The notes: a model not told the origin generated them from the letters alone. Positions 16,694-26,346 are shown, counted from the stretch's first letter. The stretch: DNA of 64,000 nucleotides from Deltaproteobacteria bacterium (GCA_016235345.1 JACRLG010000024.1:62001-126000); one strand, 5' to 3'. Made by a program: numbers and translations.

Positions 16694-17629
16694 TCACCCC
16701 ATTTTTTGGCGAAGGGGCCTCGTGCGCAGGCGGTAGTACCATTTGCCGTGGAAATTCTGGTAGGCCCAGGCAAGGCGTATCTGCCAGGGCAGCTTCGGTA
16801 TCCAGAAGCTTTCGGGAATGGGCTCGCGGCCACCCTGGCTGATTTTTGGTTCGATTTCGGCGCTTACGAATCCCTCTCCGTCCTGCCATGCCATGCGGGC
16901 GAGGATTTTTCCTTCGGCGTCGATTATCGAGGTTTCCCCCAGCATGTGGGATTTGAAGGGAAAGCCTGGGATGAGGGGCATTTTTCCGGTGAAATGACCG
17001 GCGTGGGCCGCGTGAACCACCGGTACCCCAAGGATGCGGGCCATGCGGGACGGGGTGTCCTTCATGATTTCCAGCATCTCGTCATCCAGGCTTCTTGGAA
17101 AACCCGGAAGGAGCTTTTCAGGAAGCCCCCACCAGCAGGAGCCGCCCACAACCATTTTCACCCTGCCCCTAAGCCTTTTTGCGGTCTGGGTGCGCACGAA
17201 CTCCCAACACATGGCGGCTCCCACCGGCCCGATGGGGGTGTCTATGATTCCGTCGTCGGAGCCGCCCACGTAGTAGCAGTTCTCCCACATGGTGGGAAGG
17301 TCCTTGTCGTGGAATCCGAAGGATCCGTCGGGATTGGCCAGCACGAAGCGGTTGACGGTGTCGCCGCCGGTGTCAGCCATGAAGGAGCCGCCCACGAAGC
17401 CGCCGTGTTTTTTCGCCAGATCGCGCAAAAGCAGGAAGGGCTCGCCGTCTGCCGGACGGCTGGCGCGGATGAAATCCGGGTGGAAGTTCACTGCAGAGGG
17501 GAAAAATTCGGGCAGTACAACCAGTTCCGCGCCCGCCCGGAAGGCGTCTTCCACAAGCCTTTTAGCCATTTCAAGGTTGGCGGAAACGTCCGCCGGTTTG
17601 GCCGTCATCTGAATCGCAGCAACCTTCAT
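16694..17629 (-). CDS. Carbon-nitrogen hydrolase (nitrilase superfamily)
   Basis: The 311-residue protein begins MKVAAIQMTAKPADVSANLE. The catalytic triad of the superfamily is visible as E41 (VVLPEFFP), K109 (GFHDKDLPT) and C141 (GAAMCWEFVR). Members hydrolyse amides or nitriles, often in detoxification or nitrogen salvage. The C-terminal extension after residue 265 (FWIPKLPWQIRLAWAYQNFHG) is rich in aromatics and may help oligomerisation. It sits upstream of thyA on the same strand, without a metabolic link I can name. Confidence 0.85.
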   Translation of the reverse strand: MKVAAIQMTAKPADVSANLEMAKRLVEDAFRAGAELVVLPEFFPSAVNFHPDFIRASRPADGEPFLLLRDLAKKHGGFVGGSFMADTGGDTVNRFVLANPDGSFGFHDKDLPTMWENCYYVGGSDDGIIDTPIGPVGAAMCWEFVRTQTAKRLRGRVKMVVGGSCWWGLPEKLLPGFPRSLDDEMLEIMKDTPSRMARILGVPVVHAAHAGHFTGKMPLIPGFPFKSHMLGETSIIDAEGKILARMAWQDGEGFVSAEIEPKISQGGREPIPESFWIPKLPWQIRLAWAYQNFHGKWYYRLRTRPLRQKMG

Positions 17630-17675
17630 TCATGCCCCTTCATGGCCAAGGCCTCTAATATTTTCATCGGCGGAA

Positions 17676-18335
17676 TCAGTCTTCCACCTTGGTCCAGTCC
17701 ATTTTTTCCGAAATCGCCCCGGCCAGGGATTCCAGGTCGGCGTCCGTGTGGTATTCCATGCCTGCGGGCGTAATGCTCACGGAATCAGCGTGGGCGGTGA
17801 GGAGAAAGGCCCTGTGATGCGCTGATTCGGCGTCCACAGAGTCCCTGCCGTCTTTTGCGGCCACGTTCATTTTTCCGTTGCACAGGCATACGTAGGAGTT
17901 CATGGAATCCTTCACCCTCACGCAAAAGGCCGTGCCCCTCACCCCGCATACGGCAGTGGGGGTGTTCACCGAAAGGGCGAACTGCCTCTTGTTGCCGTAG
18001 CGGTTGAGCCCCCTGGCAAGGGCGGAAAGGGTTCCCCTTATAAGCTCCAGGGTCTTCCTTTTTCCGCTTACCGAAATTTTTACGCGGGTTTCATGCCAAA
18101 GGCGCAGAATGTTCTTATCGGCGAAAACAATCTCGCACAGGCCCATTTTGCCCGTGGCCACCCAGTCCCCGTCCTTCAAAAGGCCTCCCTGTACGGCCCG
18201 CCTGCCGTTTACCGTGACCCTGCCTTCCACTTTCGTTATCCGGGCCTGATCGGATTTTCCTGCGGCCCACGCGCCAAGGGAGGCTGCCGTCAACAGAAAA
18301 GCCATCACCGATAAAAGAAGAGCTGTCTTTTTCAT
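17676..18335 (-). CDS. Exported FecR-domain protein
   Basis: The 219-residue protein has a signal peptide (MKKTALLLSVMAFLLTAASL, cleavage after AWA). A FecR-type domain follows: VEGRVTVNGRRAVQGGLLKDGDWVATGKMG, a strand FADKNILRLWHETRVKI and VNTPTAVCGVRGTAFCV in outline. The domain is usually periplasmic and binds peptidoglycan or acts in signalling. Here there is no sigma factor or TonB receptor gene nearby, so it is probably not a classical FecR. Two cysteine pairs in the mature part could form disulfides. Confidence 0.78.
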   Translation of the reverse strand: MKKTALLLSVMAFLLTAASLGAWAAGKSDQARITKVEGRVTVNGRRAVQGGLLKDGDWVATGKMGLCEIVFADKNILRLWHETRVKISVSGKRKTLELIRGTLSALARGLNRYGNKRQFALSVNTPTAVCGVRGTAFCVRVKDSMNSYVCLCNGKMNVAAKDGRDSVDAESAHHRAFLLTAHADSVSITPAGMEYHTDADLESLAGAISEKMDWTKVED

Positions 18336-18727
18336 GTTCCCTCACGTTTTTTGAGTGAACGGCGTTTGCGGACGGATAGCCACAAGGATTCACCATGGAA
18401 ACCGATTGCTGAACCTCTTACTTATCACAGGCCGCAGCGGAATATCAAACCCCTGCCCGCGAGGCGTTTTTACCCATTGAATTTTTCTGGACTGGAAGAC
18501 ACTTTTCATGTTAGGGTAGGATACTTTCTAATACTTTGTAAAGTTGCGCACAAGGGCAACTGGTTTATGATGGGACGGAAAACCGCGTCAGCCGGCGGGA
18601 TGGAACAAAATACCGCATCGGGTGATTGAGCGTGACTGACGAGACGCCATGATTCGCATTCGCCTGGCTTAAGGGTCTTAAGCCCGAAACCGGCGGGAAT
18701 GGCATGGAAACGGTGTTGGGGGGAACA
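18336..18727. other. Divergent intergenic region, nothing recognised
   Basis: This lies between the FecR gene (minus) and the exported unknown (plus). There is an AT-rich patch at about 18500-18550 that may hold promoter elements. Open frames across it have no ribosome-binding sites and no recognisable products. Confidence 0.4.
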
Positions 18728-19852
18728 ATGAACAGGATCGTTCGGGTTGCCATGGCAGTCTTTCTGGCTGCGGCGTTTTGCCTCGTGAACACGGGCCTTG
18801 CATCGGACAACGCTCCGGCTCCGTCTCCCCAGAGCCTGATCAAGGAAGTAAGGAAAAGCACCCGGAAGCCCGCCCCTCTTGTTCCGGGCGAGTCCGCCCA
18901 CAGCCGCAAGGCTTTTCGGGCGCACAGAAGGCAGCTTCGCAATTTTAACGCCACAACGGCTTCCTGGGGTGAGAAGGCCCTGGACGATGCAGCCTTGAGC
19001 GAGCTTACGGGCAACCTCGGCCTGCCCCTCATCGCCGTTGACCGCGTAAGGCCCGGAGTGGCCGGCGGGCGCTATATCCGGCTTTCTTCCACCTACCTTC
19101 TGTCTTCAAGGGGAGTTGACCCCGAAACCGGGCTTTACAGGACGAACATCGTTCCGCTGGTTTTCATCGAAAGCGCCTACACCGATGACGACCCGCCCAT
19201 GTTCGACCCCATTGCCCTCATGGAGCCTTTCGGCAACGAGATTTCAGCCTCACTGGACGGCGAAAACTACAACATTTTCGCCCTCGACGGAACGCCCCCG
19301 TTTTTTTTCGACAAAGACTTCAAGGATTACTACGCCTACGGCTCCCACCTTCGCTACTGGACCCTGGCGAAATGGCCCTATGACAGCGGCGAAGACGTTT
19401 ATGTCTATGGGGATTTTCCGGGCAACTGGCCCCTGGTGTACTGGCCGTACAGCAAAAATTACGACGGCACGCGCATCAGGGGCTGGAAAAGGCCGCCCCG
19501 ACCGAACGTCACCGTTGTGACCAAGGATGGAACCATCACCCTTTACACCAACCTTGAGATAGAGCTTGAGCACATAAGCTCCTACGACGACGACGGCTGC
19601 GGCGACGATGTCGGCGGCTACTGGACCTGGGCCGGGCTTTACGCCTACATACCGGTGAACGGAGTCACCCTGGGCGGAAGAAGCGACCGGGACAGCTGGC
19701 TTTGGGTGGACCTGCCCGTAAGCACCATGCATTTGAGGGTGAGAGACATCTACATAGACGACAAGATCACCTACACCGGACCCCGCAGCCTGGGCTCCCT
19801 GGATGCGAGCCTCACCCTGGGCGCAAAAATATATCTCACCACCCACAGGTAG
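18728..19852 (+). CDS. Exported protein of unknown function
   Basis: The 374-residue product begins MNRIVRVAMAVFLAAAFCLV with a signal peptide cleaved near GLA/S, preceded by GGGGGGAAC. I do not recognise a family. The middle is rich in aromatic and acidic residues (FFFDKDFKDYYAYG, DGCGDDVGGYWTWAG) and in short strands, suggesting a beta-rich fold. The end, LGAKIYLTTHR, follows strand-like segments. It is encoded divergently from the FecR protein. A hairpin followed by T5 lies beyond the stop codon, so it is probably monocistronic. Confidence 0.6.
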   Translation: MNRIVRVAMAVFLAAAFCLVNTGLASDNAPAPSPQSLIKEVRKSTRKPAPLVPGESAHSRKAFRAHRRQLRNFNATTASWGEKALDDAALSELTGNLGLPLIAVDRVRPGVAGGRYIRLSSTYLLSSRGVDPETGLYRTNIVPLVFIESAYTDDDPPMFDPIALMEPFGNEISASLDGENYNIFALDGTPPFFFDKDFKDYYAYGSHLRYWTLAKWPYDSGEDVYVYGDFPGNWPLVYWPYSKNYDGTRIRGWKRPPRPNVTVVTKDGTITLYTNLEIELEHISSYDDDGCGDDVGGYWTWAGLYAYIPVNGVTLGGRSDRDSWLWVDLPVSTMHLRVRDIYIDDKITYTGPRSLGSLDASLTLGAKIYLTTHR

Positions 19853-19881
19853 TCTTGTCCGGCAAAAGTATTTCAGGGGGG

Positions 19882-19918
19882 CTCTTCTTTTCCTTAGGAA
19901 ATGAGGGGCTCCCTTTTT
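19882..19918 (+). terminator. Probable terminator of the exported-protein gene
   Basis: CTC-TTCT-TTTCC pairs with GGAAA-T-GAG around a TTA loop, and GGGCTCCC then leads into TTTTT at 19914-19918. The stem is imperfect, but the placement, 30 bases after a stop codon, fits. Confidence 0.4.
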
Positions 19919-20053
19919 CGCTCAATCCCCCCCGGTGTTCCGTAACCCGCATCAACCGGCATTATGCATAAGCCCGAAGAGAGCCCAAGGCTTAGGGTTG
20001 CTTTTTGCTCATCCGGGCGGGTGCTTGCCCGGAAAAAAGTTCAGGAGCGGCAG

Positions 20054-22471
20054 ATGACAGTCAGCCAGTACGAAACGAAAGAGAACCGAGCCGTTCGGTT
20101 GAGGGCCGTGCCCCAGCCCGACTCCATCCGCATAAGGAAGCTGAAAAAGGCGGTGATGGAGGCCTCCCCCGGAGTCTGCCCTGAGCGCGCCCTTATCTGG
20201 ACCGATTATTTCCGGGACAAGTCCAACCGGTCCAAGCCCGCGCCGGTTCAGATAGCCGAGGCCCTGAGCCGGGTTCTCGCCGAAAAGTCCGCCACGGTTT
20301 ACGACGATGAAATCATAGTGGGCAATTACAGCAGCCACAGGGTGGGGGGAAACATCTTTCCGGAGCTTCACGGCGCTGCCGTGCTTCTGGACCTCTTCCG
20401 CATTCCCTTCAGAAAAACCTCGCCCCTCAGGCTTTCTTCCTCCGACGCCGTGAAACTGAGCGCCATACTGCCCTTCTGGTCCACCCGATTTCTCGCCGCA
20501 AGGGCCTTCCCGTCCCGGATCGAGAGCCTTAAGTTCACCGCCGACCAACTGTCCGCACGGTTTTACCTGATAAACGAGACAGGCGGCATAAGCCATTTTC
20601 TGCCCGATTACGAAAAGCTCATCAACAAGGGAGCGGAAGGGATCGCAGAAGAGGCGGCGGAGCGCCAGAGGCAGGCCGAATACGGAAGCGGGCAGTGGGC
20701 GTTTTACGAGGGCGTGATCATTGCGATGACGGGGCTTTCAAGGTTCGGAGAGCGCTACGCCGAACTTTGCGGGAAAATGGCCGAGCGGGCAAAGGACCCG
20801 GAGCGCGCCAGGGAGCTTATGGAGATCGCCGAAACCTGCCGAAGGGTTCCCAAAAAACCCGCCCGCACCTTAAGGGAGGCGGTTCAGTCGCTTTTCTTCG
20901 CCCAGGTGGCCATCAACCTGGAAAGCCTCGACAACTCGGTGTGTCCGGGGCGCATGGATCAATACCTTTTTCCGTTCTACAAGGCTGACCTGGACGCGGG
21001 CAGGCTCGACCGCGAACGCGCCAAGGAGATACTTTCGGCCTTTTCCATAAAGATGAGTGAGATAGTGCCTGTTTTTTCAGGGGCAATAACCCGGTATCAC
21101 GGGGGCATGTTCAACGGCCAGGTGGTCTGCGTGGGCGGAACCGACGAAAAGGGCCTCGATTCGTCCAACGAGCTTTCCTTCATCTTCCTGGAGATCATGG
21201 ACGAGCTTCGGATGCGCCAGCCCAACTATCTTGCCCGGATGCACAAAAACTCCCCTGACGAGTATCGGGAAAAGGTCTATTCCGTGCTTTCGGCTGGGGC
21301 CAATTCCCCGGCTGTCTACAACGACGAGGTGATAGTCCCGAACCTCGTTCGCGGTGGACTGTCTCTCGCCGACGCACGCAATTACTCGCCCGTGGGCTGC
21401 GTGGAGCCGGTCTGCCAGGCAAAGAGCTTCTCCTCCACCGACGCGGCCCTGGTGAACGCCCCCCTTGCCCTGGAGCTCGCCCTCAACCAGGGTCGGCGCT
21501 TCGGCTCGCACCTAAGAACCGGCGTCCCCACCGCTCCCGTAAGCGAGATGCGGACCTTTGACGAGGTTAGGGACGCCTTTCTCGCCCAGTTGGGCCACAT
21601 CGTGGAAAAGCTGATCCTGGACCTCCAGGCCATAGAGCGGGCCAACGCCAGATTCCACCCCACGCCCCTTTCGTCCGGCCTGATCGACGGTTGTCTCGAT
21701 AAAGGCATCTGCTCCACGGCGGGCGGCGCGGTCTACAATTTTTCGGGCATCCAGTGCGTGGGGCCAGCCGAGGTCGGCGACAGCCTTGCCGCCATCGAGC
21801 AGGCGGTCTTCATCGAAAAGCGTTTCAGCCTTTCCGATCTTGTTGGGCATCTCAAATCGAACCTGGAAGACGAGGCGGTGAGGCGCTACCTTCTTTCGCT
21901 TCCCAAGTTCGGAAACGACCTCGAGAAGGCTGATCTGCACACGGCCTGGGTGGTTTCCTCCTTCCACGACCAGCTTCTCGGACGGAAGAACACCCGTGGC
22001 GGGCCTTACACGATGGGGCTTTACTCGGTGACCGTCCACGCCCATTTCGGGAGCGTCACCGGGGCGCTTCCCAGCGGACGCCGAAGGGGCGAGCCCTTCG
22101 CCAGCGGCATAGCCCCCGGAAACGGCAGGGACCGCAAGGGGCCAACGGCCCTGGTGAACTCGGTGAACAGGCTGGATTTCACCAAGGCCCAAAACGGGGT
22201 CAACTTTAACCTGAAATTCGACGGCAACACCGTAAGGGGCAAAAAGGGCGCGAAACTCCTGGACAGCCTCATCGGGGCCTATTTTACAGGCGGGGGGATG
22301 CAGGCCCAGGTGAACGTGATAAGCCCGGAAGTCCTCCTGGAGGCCCGGAACAACCCGGAGCGCCATCCCGGCCTTCTGGTTCGGGTCTCCGGCTATTCGG
22401 CCTATTTCAACGATCTCACACCCGGACTCAAGGACGACGTCATCCGCCGCACGAGCCTTCAGGGGATTTAG
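20054..22471 (+). CDS. Glycyl radical enzyme, dehydratase/lyase type
   Basis: The chosen ATG follows CAGGAGCGG; an upstream in-frame ATG at 19964 lacks a good site. The 805-residue protein has normal length for the family. The thiyl Cys is C449 in SPVGCVEPVCQ and the radical Gly is G780 in VRVSGYSAYF. The Cys-x-Glu pair indicates a dehydratase or C-N/C-S lyase mechanism and excludes pyruvate formate-lyase. Other landmarks are PARTLREAVQSLFFAQVAIN and TGGGMQAQVNVIS. The substrate cannot be assigned from sequence alone. No activase is adjacent; the one at 12998 is the nearest. A small lipoprotein gene follows after 24 bases. Confidence 0.87.
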   Translation: MTVSQYETKENRAVRLRAVPQPDSIRIRKLKKAVMEASPGVCPERALIWTDYFRDKSNRSKPAPVQIAEALSRVLAEKSATVYDDEIIVGNYSSHRVGGNIFPELHGAAVLLDLFRIPFRKTSPLRLSSSDAVKLSAILPFWSTRFLAARAFPSRIESLKFTADQLSARFYLINETGGISHFLPDYEKLINKGAEGIAEEAAERQRQAEYGSGQWAFYEGVIIAMTGLSRFGERYAELCGKMAERAKDPERARELMEIAETCRRVPKKPARTLREAVQSLFFAQVAINLESLDNSVCPGRMDQYLFPFYKADLDAGRLDRERAKEILSAFSIKMSEIVPVFSGAITRYHGGMFNGQVVCVGGTDEKGLDSSNELSFIFLEIMDELRMRQPNYLARMHKNSPDEYREKVYSVLSAGANSPAVYNDEVIVPNLVRGGLSLADARNYSPVGCVEPVCQAKSFSSTDAALVNAPLALELALNQGRRFGSHLRTGVPTAPVSEMRTFDEVRDAFLAQLGHIVEKLILDLQAIERANARFHPTPLSSGLIDGCLDKGICSTAGGAVYNFSGIQCVGPAEVGDSLAAIEQAVFIEKRFSLSDLVGHLKSNLEDEAVRRYLLSLPKFGNDLEKADLHTAWVVSSFHDQLLGRKNTRGGPYTMGLYSVTVHAHFGSVTGALPSGRRRGEPFASGIAPGNGRDRKGPTALVNSVNRLDFTKAQNGVNFNLKFDGNTVRGKKGAKLLDSLIGAYFTGGGMQAQVNVISPEVLLEARNNPERHPGLLVRVSGYSAYFNDLTPGLKDDVIRRTSLQGI

Positions 22472-22495
22472 CGACGTTTTTAAAGGAGGGGTTCC

Positions 22496-22735
22496 ATGAA
22501 AAAGCTGGCGTCTGTTTTAATGGGCGTGGTTCTGGCTATAGCCGTAACGGCTTGCGGAAAACCGGAGGTCAAGGAGGAGAAGGCCGAAGCCCCCAAGCCA
22601 GAGGTGGCCAATCCTTACGCGGTGCAGGTGAAGGTGATGGAAAAGGCCAAGGACTTGAAGGCCGAAAGCGAAAAGAAACTGGCCGAGCAGATGGCGAGAG
22701 AGGCGGCCCTGGCCAGGGAGGAGGCAGGGCAGTGA
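22496..22735 (+). CDS. Small putative lipoprotein with charged helix
   Basis: The 79-residue protein has a lipoprotein signal peptide with lipobox VTAC (MKKLASVLMGVVLAIAVTAC). The mature part is a 59-residue, strongly charged, Ala/Lys/Glu-rich helix (VMEKAKDLKAESEKKLAEQM), possibly a coiled coil. AAAGGAGGGG lies just upstream. It is 24 bases after the second glycyl radical enzyme gene and may share its transcript, but a functional link is not evident. Confidence 0.65.
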   Translation: MKKLASVLMGVVLAIAVTACGKPEVKEEKAEAPKPEVANPYAVQVKVMEKAKDLKAESEKKLAEQMAREAALAREEAGQ

Positions 22736-22759
22736 GGCTTACGGGCCGTTTGGCCCGGA

Positions 22760-24136
22760 CTATGGACTTTCAAGGGATTTGACCGAGGCTGCGTAGGCTG
22801 CGATGTCTCCCTTGCGCAAAAGACCTTCGGCGGTCATGGAGCGCACCATGCCGTAAACCGGCCTTTCCTTGAAGGGGCGGTCGTGCAGGCCGAAAATCCA
22901 TCCCACGCCCGCGTATGAGTTGGGGTCCCGCCCGTCCAGAAAATAGCGGTTGTTGAGCCGCATAAGGTTGGCGTGCGCCTGCTGCGGGGTTTCGGACCAG
23001 AAAAGGACCATCTTCCCCCAGTACATGCGAAGATGATTGGGCGCGAACCCGGTCACCCGCATCTGGGTCATGACCGCGTTCCAGTAAGGGTCGTGGGTCT
23101 TTGAGGCTTCCAGTTCTTCAAGCCGGTAAAGGGCTGGCCGTTTGTCCGCCAAATGGCTGTGAAGGGTTTTTCCGGCCCATGACGGAACCGATGAATAATC
23201 TCCGCAATCCGGGGTATGGGCCGTGAAATTGGCGGCAAGCTCACGCCTTACGACCAACTGCTCCAAAAAGGAGTCAATGGCCGCCTGTGGGGCGTGTCCG
23301 GCTGATTTCGCGGCCAGGGCCACAGTGACCGGCGAAATCTGGCCGAAATGAAGATAAGGGCCAAGCCGCGAAACCCGGTGCGGAGCAAAGGGGTCGCCGC
23401 CCATGCCGTATTCCGGGAGCCCTTTTTCGATGAACCTTTCAAGAATCACGCGGGCCTGACCGCTTCCCCCCCTGTAAAATCCGCTCACCCTTCCGGCAGT
23501 TTCATCCAAAGGAAGCCCGTTCAAAAGGCGTTCGCAAAAGGGCAGGGGCTCATTGTGAAGGTCAAGGCCCAGGCCGCTCCTTTTCGGGGTCCTGTTTTCG
23601 TGGGGCTTTAGAAAGCCATCCCGGATTTTCATTATTTTCGGGCGGATGGTGCGGGCTGCGTACTCGCTTTTATCGGACACGGCAAAAACCGGAACCACCA
23701 CGTCGGTCTCCACCCTGTCCACCCTGACTTCGGCCTTTTCAAGGAACATCCGGGCCCAGGCAAGCTGTATCGGGGTATAGCCCGTGTCGCACACCACGCA
23801 GGCGGCGTTTTCGGAAAGTTCCAGGGCCGCCCGCCAAGGCTCGGCGAGCTTCATGACCAGGGGGATTTTCCGGTCGGCCAGGGCGGAGGCGGTTTCCTCA
23901 AGGCCTTCCAGCATGAAGGCGTAGTGGCGCAGGTTGGCTTCGGGGTATGACGAAGTGAGCCCGAAAACAGCGGCCACCGGAAGGCCAAGGCGGTCCGCCA
24001 GCATGACCGCGTGGTCCAGGGCCGGGTTGTCCCAGGCCCTCTGGGCCTGCTGCATCCAGTACAGGACGTAGCCCCCCCTAGGCGAAATGCTGAGCCCATT
24101 GGAGCTTATGCGCATGTCTTCCAGGTCTTCGGCCAT
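22760..24136 (-). CDS. phr: Deoxyribodipyrimidine photolyase, class II type
   Basis: The 458-residue protein repairs cyclobutane pyrimidine dimers with FAD and blue light. Class II features include the start region GGYVLYWMQQAQRAWDNPAL. The C-terminal FAD/DNA-binding domain shows HLRMYWGKM and DGRDPNSYAGVGWIFGLHDRP, characteristic of class II enzymes. The N-terminal Rossmann domain covers about residues 20-150. The gene lies just downstream of a DUF523/DUF1722 gene, an association also known from E. coli ybgA-phr, which supports the assignment. Confidence 0.9.
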   Translation of the reverse strand: MAEDLEDMRISSNGLSISPRGGYVLYWMQQAQRAWDNPALDHAVMLADRLGLPVAAVFGLTSSYPEANLRHYAFMLEGLEETASALADRKIPLVMKLAEPWRAALELSENAACVVCDTGYTPIQLAWARMFLEKAEVRVDRVETDVVVPVFAVSDKSEYAARTIRPKIMKIRDGFLKPHENRTPKRSGLGLDLHNEPLPFCERLLNGLPLDETAGRVSGFYRGGSGQARVILERFIEKGLPEYGMGGDPFAPHRVSRLGPYLHFGQISPVTVALAAKSAGHAPQAAIDSFLEQLVVRRELAANFTAHTPDCGDYSSVPSWAGKTLHSHLADKRPALYRLEELEASKTHDPYWNAVMTQMRVTGFAPNHLRMYWGKMVLFWSETPQQAHANLMRLNNRYFLDGRDPNSYAGVGWIFGLHDRPFKERPVYGMVRSMTAEGLLRKGDIAAYAASVKSLESP

Positions 24137-24159
24137 TTCCCGGTTTCCCGTTCCCGTTA

Positions 24160-25107
24160 TCAGACGTGGTTGCGGAGCCCAAGTTCAGCCGGATGGGGGT
24201 TGAGGTAGGCCTGCTCTTTGAGATAGGCCTGGTCGAACTTTCGCACGTAGTGGTTGCAAAGGGTTATGGGAACGATGAGGGGCAGGTGGCCCTTGCGGTA
24301 GCTTTCCAGCATCTCCAGAAATTCGGCCTTGTCCGGGGAATCGAGCCGGTTTTTGAAATAGCCGATTATGTGCATCAGCACATTCACGTTTTTTGCAGGG
24401 GTTGCCGCATACGAAAGGGCTTGGTTCAGGCTTTTGGCATATTCCGAAAAAAGGGCGGCCAGATCGCTTTTTCCGGCCAGGGCCACGAGTTTTCCCATTT
24501 TGCGGTAATGCTCCGGGCTGTGGCTCATTAAAAGGAGCTTGTGCCGGGTATGGAAATCCACCAGCCCGGAAGGTGTGGCGCGCTCTTGCATCATTTCCCT
24601 GAAACGCATGAAAACGAAGACCTTTTCGATGAACCTTTCCCGCAGGACCGGATCGTTAAGGCGTCCCTCGTCCTCAACCGGGACAAGGGGAAAGCGCTTC
24701 ATGAAGGCCCTGGCGAAGATGCCTGCGCCCTTCGGTTCGGGCACTCCCTTTTCGTTGTAGACCTTGACCCGCATCATCCCCGAAGAAGGCGAGCGGCTCT
24801 TGAAAATGAAGCCGGATAGCGGCTCGCGGGCGAGTTCGTCCAGGCGCTTTTCCGCCCAGGACTTCATGAGGAAGGTGATGTCTTTCCGGGTGGTTATGGT
24901 CATAAGGCGCGGGTCCGCCACGTCGCCTTCCAGCCTCATGGGCTCGCGCGGAACCGGCAGCCCGCACTCCACCTCCGGGCAGACGGGCAGGAAGCTGACC
25001 CAGCGTCCAAGGGTGTCGCAAATATACGGGTCGCGGGTGTGGTTGCCGTCGTAGCGCACGTTTTGCCCCAGAAGGCAGGCACTGATGCCCAATGTTAAGG
25101 GGAGCAT
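24160..25107 (-). CDS. DUF523 and DUF1722 (YbgA-type) protein
   Basis: The 315-residue protein has an N-terminal DUF523 domain (SACLLGQNVRYDGNH, VCPEVECGLPVPREPMRL, about 1-150). A C-terminal DUF1722/YbgA domain follows (FREMMQERATPSGLVDFHTRHKLLLMSHSP in outline, about 165-310). Conserved cysteines at the start of DUF523 could bind metal. It lies 23 bases upstream of the photolyase gene on the same strand, as ybgA and phr do in enterobacteria. A role in DNA repair or cofactor chemistry is possible but unproven. Confidence 0.85.
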   Translation of the reverse strand: MLPLTLGISACLLGQNVRYDGNHTRDPYICDTLGRWVSFLPVCPEVECGLPVPREPMRLEGDVADPRLMTITTRKDITFLMKSWAEKRLDELAREPLSGFIFKSRSPSSGMMRVKVYNEKGVPEPKGAGIFARAFMKRFPLVPVEDEGRLNDPVLRERFIEKVFVFMRFREMMQERATPSGLVDFHTRHKLLLMSHSPEHYRKMGKLVALAGKSDLAALFSEYAKSLNQALSYAATPAKNVNVLMHIIGYFKNRLDSPDKAEFLEMLESYRKGHLPLIVPITLCNHYVRKFDQAYLKEQAYLNPHPAELGLRNHV

Positions 25108-25152
25108 GGGTCTTTTCCCTATCCCTTCATCTTTCCTGTTGACGGAAGGCTT

Positions 25153-26346
25153 TCAGCAGGAATCATCGTCCAGAACCTCGCGCAGCTTGCTGCGGATGCC
25201 TTCGATGCTGTAGGGCTTGCTGATGAAATAAAAGCCCTTTTCCAGTATCCCGTTTCTGGAGATTATGTCAGAGGAAAAACCGGACATGAAAATGGCCTTC
25301 AGACCGGGCTGTCTGGCCCTCAGCCTGTCCACCAGCTCCCGTCCGTTCATTTTGGGCATTCTGACGTCAGTCAGCACAACGTTGATGGGTTCGTTCAGTT
25401 TTTCGTATATCGCCAGGGCCATTTCGCCGTCACTGGCCGCAAGAACCCGGTAGCCCGCCTGGGTCAGTATCTGCTTTGTCACGTTTAAAACAGCCGCCTC
25501 GTCTTCCACAAGCAGAATGGTTTCACCAAGGCCGCATTTTTCCGGGCCGGAAGGAAGAAGGGCGTCCGGTTCAAGGGATTCGTAAACCCTGGGCAAATAT
25601 GCGCGAAAAGCCGTTCCTTCCCCTGGGGGGCTGAAAACCTTCACCGTTCCGCCCTGTCTGGTGAAAAAGTTATGAACGGTGGCTAACCGCAGCCCGGTTC
25701 CCTTGTCAGGAGCCTCGGTGGTCAAAAGAGGATCGAATATCTTTTCCTGGATGAATTCCGGAATCCCGCCTCCGTTGTCTTTTACCTCGATCATAACGTA
25801 GTGGCCGGGAGCAAGGCCCAACGCAGATGCCTCGCTTTCACTTTCCAGGTACTGGTTTTCGGTCCTTATGGTGATTGTCCCGGGTCCGTTGATGGCGTCC
25901 CTGGCGTTTGAAACCAGGTTGTGGATGCACTGGAACAACTGGCCGGGGTCGGTCTTGACGTATCCCAGGTTCGGGGCCAGGTTGAGGGAAAGCCGGATGT
26001 TTTCTCCGACGTTCATGTGAAGCATATCCTTCATTTCCTTCACCACCCGGTTGATGGCGAAGACCTTGCTCGCGATCACCCTGTTGCTGGCGAAGGCGAG
26101 AATCTGCCTGGCCAGGTTGGCCGCCTGATCGGCGGCTTTTTGAATTTCGCGTATGGGCGTGCGCCAGGGGTCGTTTTCCAGCACGTCCTTCAGCATCAGG
26201 TCTGCGTAGCTTTTTATGATGGTTAAGCTGTTGTTGAAGTCGTGCGCTATCTTGGCGGCAAGCTCGCCCAGGCTTTCCCGGCGCTGGGAAGCCTCCATTC
26301 TTTCCATTTTGGCCAAATCCGCCACTGGTGCAAGATATTCCGGCAT
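25153..26346 (-). CDS. Soluble histidine kinase-receiver hybrid without sensor domain
   Basis: The 397-residue protein starts [17 protein letters not shown], preceded by GGAGG; the open frame upstream is not protein-like. It opens almost directly with HisKA, H35 in [16 protein letters not shown]. The HATPase has N-box [10 protein letters not shown] and G1 KDNGGGIP, but the G2 box reads GTGLRLA, with Arg where Gly is usual. A C-terminal receiver domain holds D327 in [13 protein letters not shown] and acidic EDE near 281. With no sensory or membrane segment, it probably receives its signal from another protein. The G2 change may weaken ATP binding. Confidence 0.85.
   Translation of the reverse strand: MPEYLAPVADLAKMERMEASQRRESLGELAAKIAHDFNNSLTIIKSYADLMLKDVLENDPWRTPIREIQKAADQAANLARQILAFASNRVIASKVFAINRVVKEMKDMLHMNVGENIRLSLNLAPNLGYVKTDPGQLFQCIHNLVSNARDAINGPGTITIRTENQYLESESEASALGLAPGHYVMIEVKDNGGGIPEFIQEKIFDPLLTTEAPDKGTGLRLATVHNFFTRQGGTVKVFSPPGEGTAFRAYLPRVYESLEPDALLPSGPEKCGLGETILLVEDEAAVLNVTKQILTQAGYRVLAASDGEMALAIYEKLNEPINVVLTDVRMPKMNGRELVDRLRARQPGLKAIFMSGFSSDIISRNGILEKGFYFISKPYSIEGIRSKLREVLDDDSC

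Noticed and set aside
16706-17773. 355-residue plus-strand frame opposite the nitrilase gene
   Set aside because: The minus-strand gene has the full Glu-Lys-Cys triad; the plus-strand product is unrecognisable.
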